Under the pieces are notes generated by a model that worked only from the letters and a program-made list of their open reading frames with translations, was not told where the DNA came from and searched no databases. DNA of 55,624 nt from CAVVJA01 sp963801715. GTDB taxonomy: Bacteria > Actinomycetota > Actinomycetes > Mycobacteriales > Jatrophihabitantaceae. The DNA lies in NCBI GenBank assembly GCA_963801715.1, contig CAWDGB010000016.1:1-55624 (forward strand), read 5' to 3'. This document shows, piece after piece, positions 24,865 to 34,268 of the stretch (position 1 is its first letter; each line of letters starts with the position of its first letter). The position numbers and the translations under genes were made by a program.

Positions 24865-25248
24865 TTAGCTATTGATGACCTTCTCGACGTCGTGGACGAC
24901 GGCCAATGGATCAAAATAGAAGGGTTGATCGTGCATGATGGGAACGATCCGCGAGACCACAGCTCCGGCATTGTGTGCGGCGTTAGCTCCAACGGTGGCC
25001 ACGATCAGCATCGCGAGCACGGTGCCACTAATCGTTTTCGCCCGCTGCAGCCAAGCTGTCTTAGCGACTCCCTGCCTGGTATCGCCTGCTGGCTGTTGGG
25101 TCGGAACTGGGTAATGCTGGGCCGCCCAGTGTGACGCGCCCTGCGTTGGATTGGCTGCCCAGCTGGTGTGACAGCCACAGGCACACGGTAGTTCCGCAGT
25201 AGTTTGGCTAGCGACGCCTTCATATTCCCAAGGTTCCCTAGTTGCCAT
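24865..25248 (-). CDS. Single-span membrane protein, unknown
   Basis: A 127-residue product starting ATG 25248, four bases downstream of the stop of the preceding minus-strand gene, so the two are translationally coupled. AGGGGGTGCGG sits upstream. The amino part is soluble with a CACGC cluster (LPCACGCHTSWA) and a Gln/Pro-rich linker. One transmembrane segment (ISGTVLAMLIVATVGANAA) follows, then a 45-residue tail (RIVPIMHDQPFYFDPLAVVH). No known family. The Cys motif might bind a metal or form disulphides. Expression with its upstream partner suggests a two-protein membrane complex; that is inference. Confidence 0.6.
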   Translation of the reverse strand: MATREPWEYEGVASQTTAELPCACGCHTSWAANPTQGASHWAAQHYPVPTQQPAGDTRQGVAKTAWLQRAKTISGTVLAMLIVATVGANAAHNAGAVVSRIVPIMHDQPFYFDPLAVVHDVEKVINS

Positions 25249-25252
25249 GGCG

Positions 25253-26188
25253 TTACCGCACCCCCTGCGTGACACTGCACGGCGGATACGAGTCCGGGCT
25301 CTGTAGCTGGATTTGCTCGCGATTCGTGCTCGTTCTCGCCTTGACGAGTTCATCGTGGAACGGGTTCGGCAGCCCTTGCGGCGATAGTTCGAAACGGACG
25401 TCGATATCATCCGGACTCAATGCCTCATGATGCTTAGCGGCATACGTATCGAACACGATCCGGGCAATGGCCTGCTTCAGCGTCTTGGGTGGGTTTGCGG
25501 TGGCGAAGTTGACAACCTTGGAGCTGTTTTCCCGGTTCAGTTCGGAAATCCCCAGGTTTGCGCAGTTGTTCGGTCCGGACATGACTGCGTCGTACATGAG
25601 CAAATGCGCGGTTTTCGCAAGCACAGAGCTGGTATTGTCTACCGGCGATATGAAATCCGATCCCGCCGCCTGCGTCAGAGCCTTCGCCGTATCGACGAAC
25701 GTGTTAACAAACACATCACCCAAGTTGCCATGATTGGAAATTCTTTCGCTGGCCGGATCGATAGCCGCCTGGAGCACCAGGTCGGACTTGTCGGGATCAG
25801 GATCGCCGCGGAGCACGATCGTCAGCTTTCCGGTGTCGGGATCGGGAGTTGCCTGCAGAGACCGCAGCTTCGTACCGACATTGACGACGACATCCGCGGT
25901 GTCGGTCAAAGTGTGGTTTCGCCAATCGCGAAGCGCTGGAACCTTATTGAGCATTGGGATGGGATTTTGATCATGCAGTGTCACCTGCGCGGCGACGGTG
26001 GTGATCAACTGCGCATCGTACAGAACAGGCAACGTCAAGGCGGTAGCCTTGAGGTGTCGTTCCTTCACGCTGCCGCGAAGCGTCTCCCTACCAACACCGG
26101 CGAACATTGCCCACAGACCAAGCACGACGCCGCCAATGAGTGCACCGACCAGAAGCTTCCTCCTCATAGGCTGGATTCCATTGCTCAC
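25253..26188 (-). CDS. Membrane-anchored extracytoplasmic protein, unknown
   Basis: A 311-residue protein. GTG 26188 is used; ATG 26167 (MRRKLLVGALIGGVVLGLW) may be the true start, since the TM segment follows at once. After this single anchor the protein is soluble with alternating strand/helix composition: LPVLYDAQLITTVAAQVTLH, then ADVVVNVGTKLRSLQATPD, GDVFVNTFVDTAKALTQAAG, and a helical end. The strand-rich middle followed by a long helix recalls DUF4230-type proteins, but I am not certain. No catalytic motif is evident. First gene of a two-gene operon with the single-span protein downstream. Confidence 0.7.
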   Translation of the reverse strand: MSNGIQPMRRKLLVGALIGGVVLGLWAMFAGVGRETLRGSVKERHLKATALTLPVLYDAQLITTVAAQVTLHDQNPIPMLNKVPALRDWRNHTLTDTADVVVNVGTKLRSLQATPDPDTGKLTIVLRGDPDPDKSDLVLQAAIDPASERISNHGNLGDVFVNTFVDTAKALTQAAGSDFISPVDNTSSVLAKTAHLLMYDAVMSGPNNCANLGISELNRENSSKVVNFATANPPKTLKQAIARIVFDTYAAKHHEALSPDDIDVRFELSPQGLPNPFHDELVKARTSTNREQIQLQSPDSYPPCSVTQGVR

Positions 26189-26754
26189 ACTCGCCCGCGT
26201 CGATCGAGGACCAGAACAGATGCCTCGGCCCAGACATGATAGATGAATTTCGCGTGAATCCGGTTACGAATCCTGCGGTAGGGCAATTACACAGCGTGGT
26301 ATGTAGACTGACACGGCTGGCGATGATCTGGCGCTCAGGGTCTCCCCATATGGCGTTAACTCTAAGATCAACCCGTCAGCGAAGTCTGGTTCGTGGCCGG
26401 AACACCACGCCAACATCAAGGCGACAGGAAGCAAACCAGATGCCTTAGCTGTACTTATCCAGGTCGGCAGACGGACCGCACATGAGCAACCTGGAACGGA
26501 CACCGCAGGAGACGCCGTGCGGAGGACGGCGGCGGTCGCCGTCGAGCCCGTCAGGGAACTGCAGTTCGGCGCCACCGTGCCGCTGGGTGCGCCCACGTGG
26601 AAATGTCAGTTCTCCCGGAAATCCTGCGTGCGCTGGTCGTTGTACGTCCGGTGACATCGACCTCGCGCCCTGCCTGAGCGCCGTTTCCCGACTCGCACCT
26701 CGTGCGCGTCGGCCTTGCGTTGTCGCTGTGGGCGGGGCCGTCTAGCGTGCGGGC
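26189..26754. other. Gene-free stretch
   Basis: Open frames on both strands lack ribosome sites and family sequence. A short AT-rich patch around 26270-26350 could hold promoters for the operon to the left, but no clear -35/-10 pair is seen. Confidence 0.35.
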
Positions 26755-27534
26755 ATGGCCTGGCCGACCTACCTTTCCGAACTGTTCTCGCTGGATGGCC
26801 GGGTCGCCGTGGTGACCGGCGGCAGTTCCGGCATCGGCCGGGCCATCGCTGGGGCCTTGGCCCGGGCCGGGGCGAGCGTGGCGGCCGTCGCACGCACGGA
26901 GGCGGACCTCGTCGCCACCGTCGATGAGCTCGCGGCCGAGGGGTGTCGTGCGGCCTGGGTCAGCGCCGACCTGAGCACCCGCGACGGGGCACGCGCGGCG
27001 GCGGAGCAGGCGGCTGCGGTGTTCGGTGAACCCGACATCCTCGTCAACAGCGCCGGGATCAACCTGCGGCCGCCGATGGGCGAGGTGGGCGAGCAGGTGT
27101 GGGACGCGACGATGGCGGTGAACCTGGAGGCGCCGTACCTGCTCGGTCAGCGGTTCGGGCCCGGCATGGCCGAGCGGGGCTTCGGGCGGATCATCCACAT
27201 CACATCTCAGCAGGCGCACCGGGCGTTCGTCCAAAGCGGCGCCTACGGGGTCTCCAAGGGCGCGCTGGAGTCACTCGCCCGCTCCCAGGCGGAGGCGTGG
27301 TCGCCGCACGGCGTCACCTGCAACACGCTCGTGCCCGGATTCGTAATGACGCCACTCAACGCGCGGCTGTCGTCCAACCCGGAGCAGGTGGCGGCGCTGG
27401 CCGCGCGCACGATGGTCGGTCGCAACGGCCTGGCGGCGGACTTCGCGGGCGCGGCGGTATTCCTCGCCAGCCGCGCTTCCGGCTACATCACCGGTCAGGC
27501 GATCTTCGTCGACGGCGGGCTGTCCGTCCACTGA
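26755..27534 (+). CDS. Short-chain dehydrogenase/reductase (3-oxoacyl-reductase type)
   Basis: A complete 259-residue classical SDR. It has TGGSSGIGRAI (TGxxxGxG), the Asp of SADLS, LVNSAGIN (NNAG variant), the catalytic Ser in IIHITSQQ, YGVSKGALE (YxxxK) and the C-terminal GQAIFVDGGLSVH motif of the FabG/gluconate-dehydrogenase group. The reaction is NAD(P)-dependent oxidation/reduction of a sugar acid or keto compound, not resolved by sequence. The N-terminal YLSELFSLDGRVAVVTGG is the form seen in gluconate 5-dehydrogenase-like proteins. The ATG at 26755 has only a weak upstream site. It is not obviously linked to the flanking fragments. Confidence 0.9.
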   Translation: MAWPTYLSELFSLDGRVAVVTGGSSGIGRAIAGALARAGASVAAVARTEADLVATVDELAAEGCRAAWVSADLSTRDGARAAAEQAAAVFGEPDILVNSAGINLRPPMGEVGEQVWDATMAVNLEAPYLLGQRFGPGMAERGFGRIIHITSQQAHRAFVQSGAYGVSKGALESLARSQAEAWSPHGVTCNTLVPGFVMTPLNARLSSNPEQVAALAARTMVGRNGLAADFAGAAVFLASRASGYITGQAIFVDGGLSVH

Positions 27535-27981
27535 ATCCCTAACTGGCCCGAAAGCCGGTGCGTAGCGATCCTCAGGCGGCGCTCGGCACCGGCCGCGCCG
27601 ACAGCTGGGCGGGTACCTTCCCCGCTCGGCTAACCGCAAACACGAGGCGCCCGAAGTCCTGATCAGCGCGGATAACGCCCACACTTGCTGGCAGCTCACC
27701 GTGTCCCGAAACGACGGTGCTGCGCGCGTCGACCGTCAGCTCGCTGCCAACCTCGCTGAGGCTGCCGGGATCGCCGAATACGCGCGATTGGGTGGCGGTG
27801 CTGGGGCGGTTTCGGGCGGGTGTTGGGTGCGGCGGGCGGTCGGCGCTCCAGCGGCGGAGCAAACGCCGGCCGACCCGTGGCACAGCCGCTGTCCCCGCGG
27901 CTTCGTCGCTGACAGACCTCGCTCCGTCTCGCCGAGTGTTGCAGTAGTACTTGCGAGCAGCGTCTGGGCGTGCGCGTGGGT
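27535..27981. other. Gene-free stretch
   Basis: Both strands are open in several frames but only give Arg/Pro/Ala-rich read-through. No supported gene. Confidence 0.35.
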
Positions 27982-28300
27982 CTACCGGGTGGGCACGGGA
28001 GATTTCCGGGTGTGGCTGGCTGTGTCGGGCCGGGTGGGTGCGGCGGTGCGCCGGCGTGCGCCGGGTAGGCGGTGGCCGTTGATCCACCAGAAGCAGAAGC
28101 CGATCAGGATCACGGCGACGCCGGCGAACAGCGCGGTCTCGTCCCACTGGAAGGGCCAGTACCGGCTGGGGGGCTGGTAGGTGATGGTCTGGTGGTAGCC
28201 GCCAGGCAGTTGTGGTTGGCGACACAGGGGTCACCGGGGGTGATCCGTATCCCGGCGACGGAGTGGGATCCGGCGCACCCTGCCGGACCGTGTCGCAGTC
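27982..28300 (-). pseudogene. Membrane protein C-terminal fragment (ABC-2 permease-like tail)
   Basis: One minus-strand frame ends ITYQPPSRYWPFQWDETALF, then AGVAVILIGFCFWWINGHRL and a basic tail to TAG at 27982. The 'YxPxxRxWxFQxxE' motif followed by one last membrane span is how many actinobacterial ABC-2-type permease proteins end. Immediately upstream this frame is closed by TGA, while a second frame gives IRITPGDPCVANHNCL, which may be the preceding loop after a frameshift. The rest of the permease is missing. I judge it a C-terminal relic. Confidence 0.5.
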
Positions 28301-28349
28301 GCTGACCACGATCGAGCGCCAAATCGGCGCCGGGCTGGCGGCGGTGCTC

Positions 28350-28838
28350 CCTGCGTCGTCGACCACGCCGCCGAGGGCTACGACCCGGTCCTCCGCGCGC
28401 TCAACAACGCCGTCGAGCAGGTCGAGGAGGCGGTCTTCTCCCCCGCCGAGTCCCGGCCGACCGAGCGCATCTACCGGCTCTCCCGTCAGGTGCTTGAGTT
28501 CCGGCGGGCCGTGGCCCCGCTCACCGAGATTCTCGACCGCCTAGCCGAAGACTCCTCGACCGCCGCCGGCGAGCGGCTCAAGCAACGCTATCGCGAACGG
28601 CGCCCACCTGCTCCATCTGGTCGAGCTGGCCGACGGCCTCGGCAACCTGCTCGCCAACGCGCTCCAGGCCAACCTGACCGAGGTCTCGGTGCGGCAGAAA
28701 GACGACATGCGCCGGATCTCGCCCTGGGTCGCGATCTGGGCCGTGCCGACCCTGCTCGCCGACATCTACGGGATGAACCTCCGGCACCTGCCGGAGCTCG
28801 AGTGGGCGGGAGCCCGAGCGGCTACCTGTTTGGTGTCC
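28350..28838 (+). pseudogene. corA: CorA-type Mg2+/Co2+ channel, fragment
   Basis: Two adjacent frames together give the second half of a CorA protein: EGYDPVLRALNNAVEQVEEA, then RIYRLSRQVLEFRRAVAPLT, a frame change near 28600, then LLHLVELADGLGNLLANALQ, NLTEVSVRQKDDMRRISPWV and IYGMNLRHLPELEW, the hallmark G-M-N loop after TM1. The N-terminal domain and the second transmembrane helix are lost, and the end is fused to unrelated sequence before the convergent DUF4389 gene. Functional CorA needs both helices, so this is dead. Confidence 0.85.
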
Positions 28839-28846
28839 GGTAACGC

Positions 28847-29926
28847 TCACCGGCTGGCACGTACAACCGGGATGACGACGAGGGCGATCGCGGCGAGCAG
28901 CAGCACTCCGCCGATGGCGAAAAGGATGACCGCGATCCAGGCGAGGTCAGGAACGGTGGCACCGACGTCTGCGACTACTGACACCCCGGCGGCGCCGTCC
29001 GGGTTCATCACCACGACCTCCCACTGACCGCTTTCCGGACGCCAGCTCAGCGTTTGGGTGCCCTGGCCGGAGGCCTGGGCCGTCCAGATCGCCGCGTCGC
29101 CGGGAGCGGTCTGCGGACCCCCGGGCCTGCCCGGCTCGAAGCGGGTATCCCCGTTCGCCCAGCTCGTCACGACCTCATGGCCGACACCGGCCAGATAACT
29201 GTCAACCGCCGTCTTGGACCCGACGCCGATGAAAACGCCTGCCGTGGGGTTGATCGCGGTCGCCCGGATCCGAACCTTGCCGAAGATGTCGCCCGGGGTT
29301 ACCCAGTCGGTCGAGGTACCCAGGTCGATGCCTCCGCTGGTGATGGCGTACGCCGGTGTCGCGATCCTGTGCGTGTCGCTGGCCAGGAAGCCCGCCGAGT
29401 CCCGTTGGCTATTTGTGGCCCATGTCGCGGCCCCAGCGCCGGCGAGCACCCCGAGCGCGATCAGTCCGAGCACCGAGCCGATGACCAAGGACACCACCCG
29501 GCCAGCCGTCCACCCGCGGCGTCCGCTCGGCGCAGCGGGCGGTGGCGCGGTCGGCGTAGCCGCAGGCGCGGTCGGCGGGGACGCGGGCGCTGTCGGCGGG
29601 GACGCGGGATCCGTCGGCTCAGACCCGGGCGTCTGCTCCGGAGAGGGTGGCGTCTCGGCCAGCGCGATCGTCGGGCTAACCGGCCCGGTGGGCGGTAGCG
29701 GGACCGTCATCGTGCCGACCGGCTCCCGGCCGCCCATGTCGAACTTGAACGGCGGGTACGTGTCGGTCATCAACCCCGCGTACGCGGCCACTCGCAGCAC
29801 CCACCGGTTCATGAGCAGCTCGATGTCGTGCGGGATCGCCAGCGGCCACTTGACGATCCACATCCACCACCCGATGCGCGAGTCGAGCGTTGCGTCCACC
29901 CGCACGGGATACATCGCGACAGACAT
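28847..29926 (-). CDS. DUF4389-domain membrane protein with internal deletion
   Basis: A 359-residue protein with ATG 29926 behind GGAGGGGGTGGGTTC. The start MYPVRVDATLDSRIGWWMW, then IVKWPLAIPH, belongs to the DUF4389 family. The usual TM hairpin that should follow (about 35 residues) is missing: the sequence jumps to MNRWVLRVAAYAGLMTDTYP. Next come a Pro/Ala/Thr linker built from SPPTAPA repeats, a transmembrane helix (VVSLVIGSVLGLIALGVLAG), an extracytoplasmic β-rich domain (WTAQASGQGTQTLSW, GQWEVVVMNPDGAAGVSV) and a last transmembrane helix. The frame is intact despite the deletion, so it may still be made. It faces the CorA fragment. Function of the family unknown. Confidence 0.7.
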   Translation of the reverse strand: MSVAMYPVRVDATLDSRIGWWMWIVKWPLAIPHDIELLMNRWVLRVAAYAGLMTDTYPPFKFDMGGREPVGTMTVPLPPTGPVSPTIALAETPPSPEQTPGSEPTDPASPPTAPASPPTAPAATPTAPPPAAPSGRRGWTAGRVVSLVIGSVLGLIALGVLAGAGAATWATNSQRDSAGFLASDTHRIATPAYAITSGGIDLGTSTDWVTPGDIFGKVRIRATAINPTAGVFIGVGSKTAVDSYLAGVGHEVVTSWANGDTRFEPGRPGGPQTAPGDAAIWTAQASGQGTQTLSWRPESGQWEVVVMNPDGAAGVSVVADVGATVPDLAWIAVILFAIGGVLLLAAIALVVIPVVRASR

Positions 29927-30766
29927 GAACCCACCCCCTCCACCTATCTGCACCAGTCTCCTCGCCAAGTCCGCTCCCGTGGAAGGGCCAACGTCCCGGC
30001 AGCGGCTCAGCAACGACTCCGTTTGCCAGGGACTGCCGTGCCTCATGTCCAGCCGGGCCGCGTCCCGCGGCGCCGTGCGACCGTACTCCACGACGCTCAA
30101 TTTCGGATGCGGAGACGAACCAACGTCGGTGCCGTCAGGGTGCGAATTGAATGGCTGCGCGGCGCAGATCTGGCCGGTCAATGGAATCCTGCACGCAGCG
30201 GGCGAATAGCCATCGCTGAAGCCGTTCGGATCAAGATCTAGAAAGCCGCCCTGCCCAAACGGGCCTGGAGAGGTCAGCAGCAAGCCCATCAGGGCAGTAC
30301 CGCATGTGCTGCATCGGTCGTGGGCCGGCTCACCGATGTACGGCCTGGGATCAAATCATCAGCCACGTTTCCCGGCGGCGGCTGTCGGCCAGGATTTCCG
30401 GGCGCCGATGACAAGAAGTCCCGGAACAGCTCAAAGGTAACCGCTCAGTACAGTCATCCCTAGCGGCATTGAGCGCGATGCGGACGGTCGGATTTGAAGG
30501 TTGCAAATGATCAAGGCCCGGACGCGACCGTGGAGGAGGTCGCGACGCAGCTGGCGGAGGTCAGCCGCGTTCTGGATTCGGCGAACCTACGAGATCGTGG
30601 CTTCCAACCTCAAATAGTGGCTGCCGAGGCGGCCTAAACTGGACAGCCAGAGGATCAAGAAGGCGTTCCGTCGCTGGCCTGCGCGGCGTCCTAACCAGCG
30701 CCGGAATCTGGACGCCATCACTGTTTCTCCACTGCCTAACATCTGACCGTTATTGAAGGAAACAGC
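29927..30766. other. Long gene-free stretch
   Basis: The DUF4389 frame stays open leftward of its start for another 360 bases but without family sequence. At about 30505-30600 the plus strand has a short helical run (DATVEEVATQLAEVSRVLDS) with no start or known family. The final 15 bases contain GAAGGAAACAGC, the ribosome site of the next small gene. Confidence 0.4.
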
Positions 30767-30970
30767 ATGTGTTCGCCGGCCCGCTGCGCCCGCTGCGGAA
30801 AGACCACCTGGCGCGGATGCGGCCAGCACATCGACGAGGTCATGTCGGAAATCCGACCTGACAAGCGCTGTCAGTGCGATCCCCCACAACCGACGTCGCT
30901 GATACGCCGTCTACTTGCACACCCACACAGACCGCCAGATAGCCGGACTGGTCCCGTGGATGCCCCGTGA
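30767..30970 (+). CDS. Small Cys-rich zinc-binding-like protein
   Basis: A 67-residue protein starting MCSPARCARCGKTTWRGCGQ then HIDEVMSEI. The CxxC…GCGxH pattern is the hallmark of a very common small actinobacterial protein that usually reads 'MCxxxxCxxCGKxTWxGCGxH'. It is expected to bind one zinc. GAAGGAAACAGC precedes the ATG. The tail after residue 38 (DKRCQCDPP…) is longer and more basic than usual, and may be read-through past a lost stop. Function unknown; it is present as a solitary gene in many genomes. Confidence 0.7.
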   Translation: MCSPARCARCGKTTWRGCGQHIDEVMSEIRPDKRCQCDPPQPTSLIRRLLAHPHRPPDSRTGPVDAP

Positions 30971-31104
30971 CTTGTACATCTACACAGCAGTCCTCGGATC
31001 CGCTAGGAGGCGAATTCCACGTTCGGTGCGCTCGAAGCGGCGCTCGACGTGGCTGGCCTCGCCACGGCTAACGGGTTCGGCCTCCACCGTTTCGACGCAG
31101 GCGA

Positions 31105-31480
31105 CGACGCGATTAGCTGCCGGCCTGGTACGCATGTATTAACGCCCAGGTGTCCATGTACTCCTGGGTGCGTACCTCCTTCCCGTCGCGAACGGCCCAT
31201 ACGGATGCTGCTTGCGCTTCAGGCTGCGGCCAGTTCTCTTGACCGTGCCCGCATAGCGCAGCTGGCTGACCGCTACATCCCCGCAGGCCAGCACCCGCTG
31301 GATATCGAACCGGAAACCGTTCAATTCCGCAGCAATCTTGGTCACCACGTCGTTCAGGAGCTGTTGCCGGCCCCGGTACTCTGCGGAAGGAACGGGGAGT
31401 GCTCCGCGGTGTTCATTTCGATGTCGTCGTCGATGTAGGACATGAACGCCTCGAGGTCGCCGGCCAGGAACACGGATTCC
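31105..31480 (-). pseudogene. NTF2-like/SnoaL-like gene, multiply frameshifted
   Basis: Read right to left in successive frames: FLAGDLEAFMSYIDDDIEMN, then YRGRQQLLNDVVTKIAAELN, GFRFDIQRVLACGDVAVSQL, RYAGTVKRTGRSL, then VWAVRDGKEVRTQEYMDTWA. This is the whole conserved body of a SnoaL-like polyketide-cyclase-fold protein, broken by at least two frameshifts. Start and stop are not preserved. It is the third NTF2-like gene in the window. Confidence 0.7.
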
Positions 31481-31670
31481 GGATCTGCGCATGTTCCCGT
31501 CGCCGTCCTGCGCTCGTAACGAGACGGCTGCGCGCACTGGGCTACGTTCGCACCGCGGCAGGTCCGGTTACCGAGTTCTGGCGTCGCCCTTGTCGTTCAA
31601 CGTCGCCGTTGCCCGGCGGATTGCGTCCTTCGCTTGCCGGGCGGGTGCTGGCTGCCCCGTAACTGCGGAG

Positions 31671-32548
31671 GTGACCACGCTGGTGGAGGATCGTCGACGG
31701 CGGCTGCTCGCATTTCGTTGGGTGGCGTCGTTGCTTGCGGTATTCTGGGTTTCTTTTTCTTTGGGCTTATCGATCTGTTTGTCTTCTTGCAAGGAACCAC
31801 GTTCCACGAGGCGTTACTGCTCGAAACGGGTTGGGGCCTGCTGTTCGTTTTCTTGTCGCAGTACCACTGGTTGTCGCTGCCATCCGTTCGCGTCCGGGTG
31901 CCCTCGTCGCCGGTCGACAGATAGGTCTTGTCGCGGTCGCCGTCGGACTCGGAGCGCTGTGGAGCTCCTCCTTCAGTCATCTGCTTATGGCTGGAGGCCT
32001 ACTACTCACGATGCTGCTCATTGTTGTGATCCTGCCGTCCCGGCCCAGGTTCACCGGCAGCTCTTGGGCCTGGATGCCGTGGGCGCTCGTGATCGGGGCG
32101 GCGGTGCCATGGCTGGGGTATGCATCCGCGTCGGCCGCTTCGGCGCGGTCGGGCGAGCCGCCCCAGGAGATCACCCTGGGTCTGGATCATGGCCGACACA
32201 GTCCGCGCTTGCAATCGCCGTCGTCCTCGTGTCCGGGTTCGCCGCTACGCTGCCGAGCGGATGGATGACGCCGACGTGGACCGTCGGTATAGCGGCTGCA
32301 TGGTTGGCGGTCGTCGCGTGGGTCAACCCAGATCTCGCGGCCAGCATGAGCCGTCTGTGGGCATCTGCCGCGCTGGTCTGGGCCGTCGCCTTCGTCATTG
32401 CTCTGCACCTCAGCAATGCTCGGCGATCCCGTCGACGAAATCGGCCCAGCAACTCCGCAAGATCACCTTGAGCTACGCGCGAGGCCAGCTGCTTGAGGGG
32501 GGCGTGTTGACACAGGCGGAGTTCGAGCAGCAAAAGCCCGCATTCTGA
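31671..32548 (+). pseudogene. Polytopic membrane protein with SHOCT-like end, frameshifted
   Basis: Hydrophobic stretches continue through all three frames in turn: GVVACGILGFFFFGLIDLFV, then GWGLLFVFLS, QIGLVAVAVGLGALWSSSFS, MAGGLLLTMLLIVVIL, WMPWALVIGAAVPWLGYA, SALAIAVVLVSGFAATLPSG, WTVGIAAAWLAVVAWVNPD and ALVWAVAFVIALHL. A tail GQLLEGGVLTQAEFEQQK is like the SHOCT oligomerisation motif. At least three frame changes are needed. Intact, it would be a 7-8-span protein of about 290 residues. I do not recognise the family of the membrane part. Confidence 0.55.
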
Positions 32549-32831
32549 ACGGGTGACCGGGCGCCAACTGGCTATCGGCCGGTGGCAACGCTGAGCTGCT
32601 CGCTCGCACATTTCAGCGCATGCTTGGCCAGTAGTCGATCGTCATCGTTCGAATTGGTCGGACTGTCGGGCGGTGCCAACTCGGGCGCGCGACAGACCGC
32701 TTCGTATGTACAGCTCGCCGAGCGCACCGAGCCGATTGGCGCTCAAACACAGCCCACCGCGTGAACCGAACACGCGATCCCGGGCGCAGCATTAGCATGG
32801 TCTGGTTGTTGCCGGCACCGACGTACCTGAG
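32549..32831. other. Short gene-free stretch
   Basis: No supported gene, repeat or hairpin is seen between the membrane-protein wreck and the PDZ fragment. Confidence 0.3.
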
Positions 32832-33154
32832 AGGTCGGAGGCGAGCTCAAGACCGGCGGCGTCGCCTACCCGTACTTCGGTGCGAACGTGACCCCGATCC
32901 CGGCCGGCGTCGCCGCTAAGTTCGGCGTTCCGCACGGACGGTACGTCGAAGACGTGGTGCCCGGCGGCCCGACCGCGAACGCCAGCATCCAGGTCGGCGA
33001 CATCATCACCGAAGTCGCCGGACAGCCGGCAACCAGCTTCGAGACGCTGATCGCGCTCGCCACCAAGAAACGTGCCGGCGACACCGTGAAAGTCACGTAC
33101 GTTCGCAACGGCACGACGTCCACAACGACAGTGACACTCGCCAACCAGCCGTAA
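32832..33154 (+). pseudogene. HtrA/DegP-type protease, PDZ-domain remnant
   Basis: After an in-frame TGA the sequence is continuous: ELKTGGVAYPYFGANVTPI, then GVPHGRYVEDVVPGGPTANA, GDIITEVAGQPATSFETL and RAGDTVKVTYVRNG to TAA. This is the C-terminal PDZ domain of trypsin-like S1C (HtrA) proteases, including the 'ELxxxGxxxxPYxGxxxxP' linker that precedes it. The serine-protease domain is absent upstream. GTG 32888 could start an 88-residue PDZ-only product, but no ribosome site supports it. Confidence 0.75.
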
Positions 33155-33317
33155 CTCGGCGAAATGAAAGGGTTCGCGGAGAGCGGGTGGCCGCAGCTCA
33201 CTCGCTCGTTTGTCCGGCGGCCCGTTCGACGGCTTGCCGATGTATGGCCGGGCGGCCAGAATCGCGTGACCGCCGCCCAGTAAACCGCCTGGGTCGGGCT
33301 TAGTACGCAGAGTCTTC

Positions 33318-33413
33318 TTACATTTGGGCGAGAAGTTTCGCCTTCTGGGTCGCGAACTCCTCGTCGGTCAATACGCCCTGATCCCTTAGTGCGGCCAACT
33401 TCGTCAACTGCTC
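33318..33413 (-). pseudogene. SHOCT-domain remnant
   Basis: The minus strand ends with QLTKLAALRDQGVLTDEEFA then TQKAKLLAQM and a stop at 33318: a complete SHOCT motif, normally the C-terminus of membrane or PH-domain proteins. What lies upstream in the same frame is unrelated DNA (the antisense of other fragments), so the parent gene was cut here. Confidence 0.7.
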
Positions 33414-33429
33414 CATCGGGTCGCCGTCG

Positions 33430-33752
33430 GTGCACGCGGGCTCGGGCTGGTCTCCTTCGCCCGCGGCGACCTGCCGGAGGCCCTGCGCTGGCTGGACGAG
33501 GCCGTTCGCCGCGCCGCGGAGGACCTGGACCGCTATGCGTGGATCCACGCCTGGGTGCAGGAGGCTGTATGCCGGATCACCGTCGCCGCCCGGCTGCCCC
33601 GGGCCGTGGCCGACGTCACCTGGCTGGCGAACATGGCGGCCAGGTCCCACCAGCCGGAGTTCACCACCCGGGCCGAACATCACCTCACGGTGTTGCAAGC
33701 GCCGTCCACCTCGGGAGCCACGCAACGGGTCCGGCTGCCGGCCAACCCGTGA
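33430..33752 (+). pseudogene. Helical-repeat protein fragment
   Basis: The frame reads VSFARGDLPEALRWLDEAVR, then DRYAWIHAWVQEAVCRITVA and ARSHQPEFTTRAEHHLTV, ending at TGA 33750. This is a TPR-like α-helical C-terminal piece, as found in large regulators or ATPases. No start and no family-defining domain remain. It abuts the SHOCT fragment head-on and the methyltransferase fragment tail-on. Confidence 0.4.
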
Positions 33753-33758
33753 GCCCGC

Positions 33759-33995
33759 GTGGACCAGACCAAGCAGACGGTCGCCGGGCTGTTCGGACGC
33801 CTGGCCGCCGGCTACAACCAGGCCGGGTACCTCCACCACATCGCCCCCAGGCGGGTGACCACGCCTGCGTCGGTCCCGGTGCCCCGGTGCTCGACATGGC
33901 CCGCAGCACCGGCGCAGCCCCGCTGGAGGCGGCACTCCGGGTCGGCCCGGAACGGCCTGGTGGTAGACATCGACTTGGCCGAGCCGATGGCCGCC
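33759..33995 (+). pseudogene. SAM-dependent methyltransferase, N-terminal fragment
   Basis: GTG 33759 opens MDQTKQTVAGLFGRLAAGYN then QAGYLHHIA. After a frameshift the motif I region appears as GPGAPVLDMARSTGAA. Then another frame gives GLVVDIDLAEPMAAE (motif II with the acidic ribose-binding residue). This is the first 80 residues of a UbiE-like class I methyltransferase. Everything after motif II is missing, replaced by an IS5-type fragment. Confidence 0.7.
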
Positions 33996-33999
33996 GAGC

Positions 34000-34170
34000 G
34001 GCCCGGGCACGTGCTCGCAGATCAGGGCGCAGGCGACTTGGAGTAGACCGAGGTGGATGTCGTCGCGTCGTTCGTAGCGGGTGGGAGGCAGTTTGGGGGT
34101 GTGGAGCCAGGCGAAGCCGCCTTCGACAAACCCAACGGACCTTGCCCGGCTTAGTCCACCGAGCGAGCTT
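34000..34170 (-). pseudogene. IS5-family transposase, C-terminal remnant
   Basis: The minus strand reads VGFVEGGFAWLHTPKLPPTR then YERRDDIHLGLLQVACALIC, the 'vERtfaWLh…R..RyErr.diH.all.lA..iic' end of IS5-family transposases, containing the last catalytic Glu. Only about 45 residues survive. It abuts the methyltransferase fragment and the LAL pseudogene. Confidence 0.75.
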
Positions 34171-34268
34171 CTCTCCGGTAGCGAACGCTCGCGCCGGCTG
34201 ATACTCGCGCACAATCCCTGTGATAGGCCGAGCGATCGCGACGCAGTGGGCGTCGCTGAGAGCGGGGG

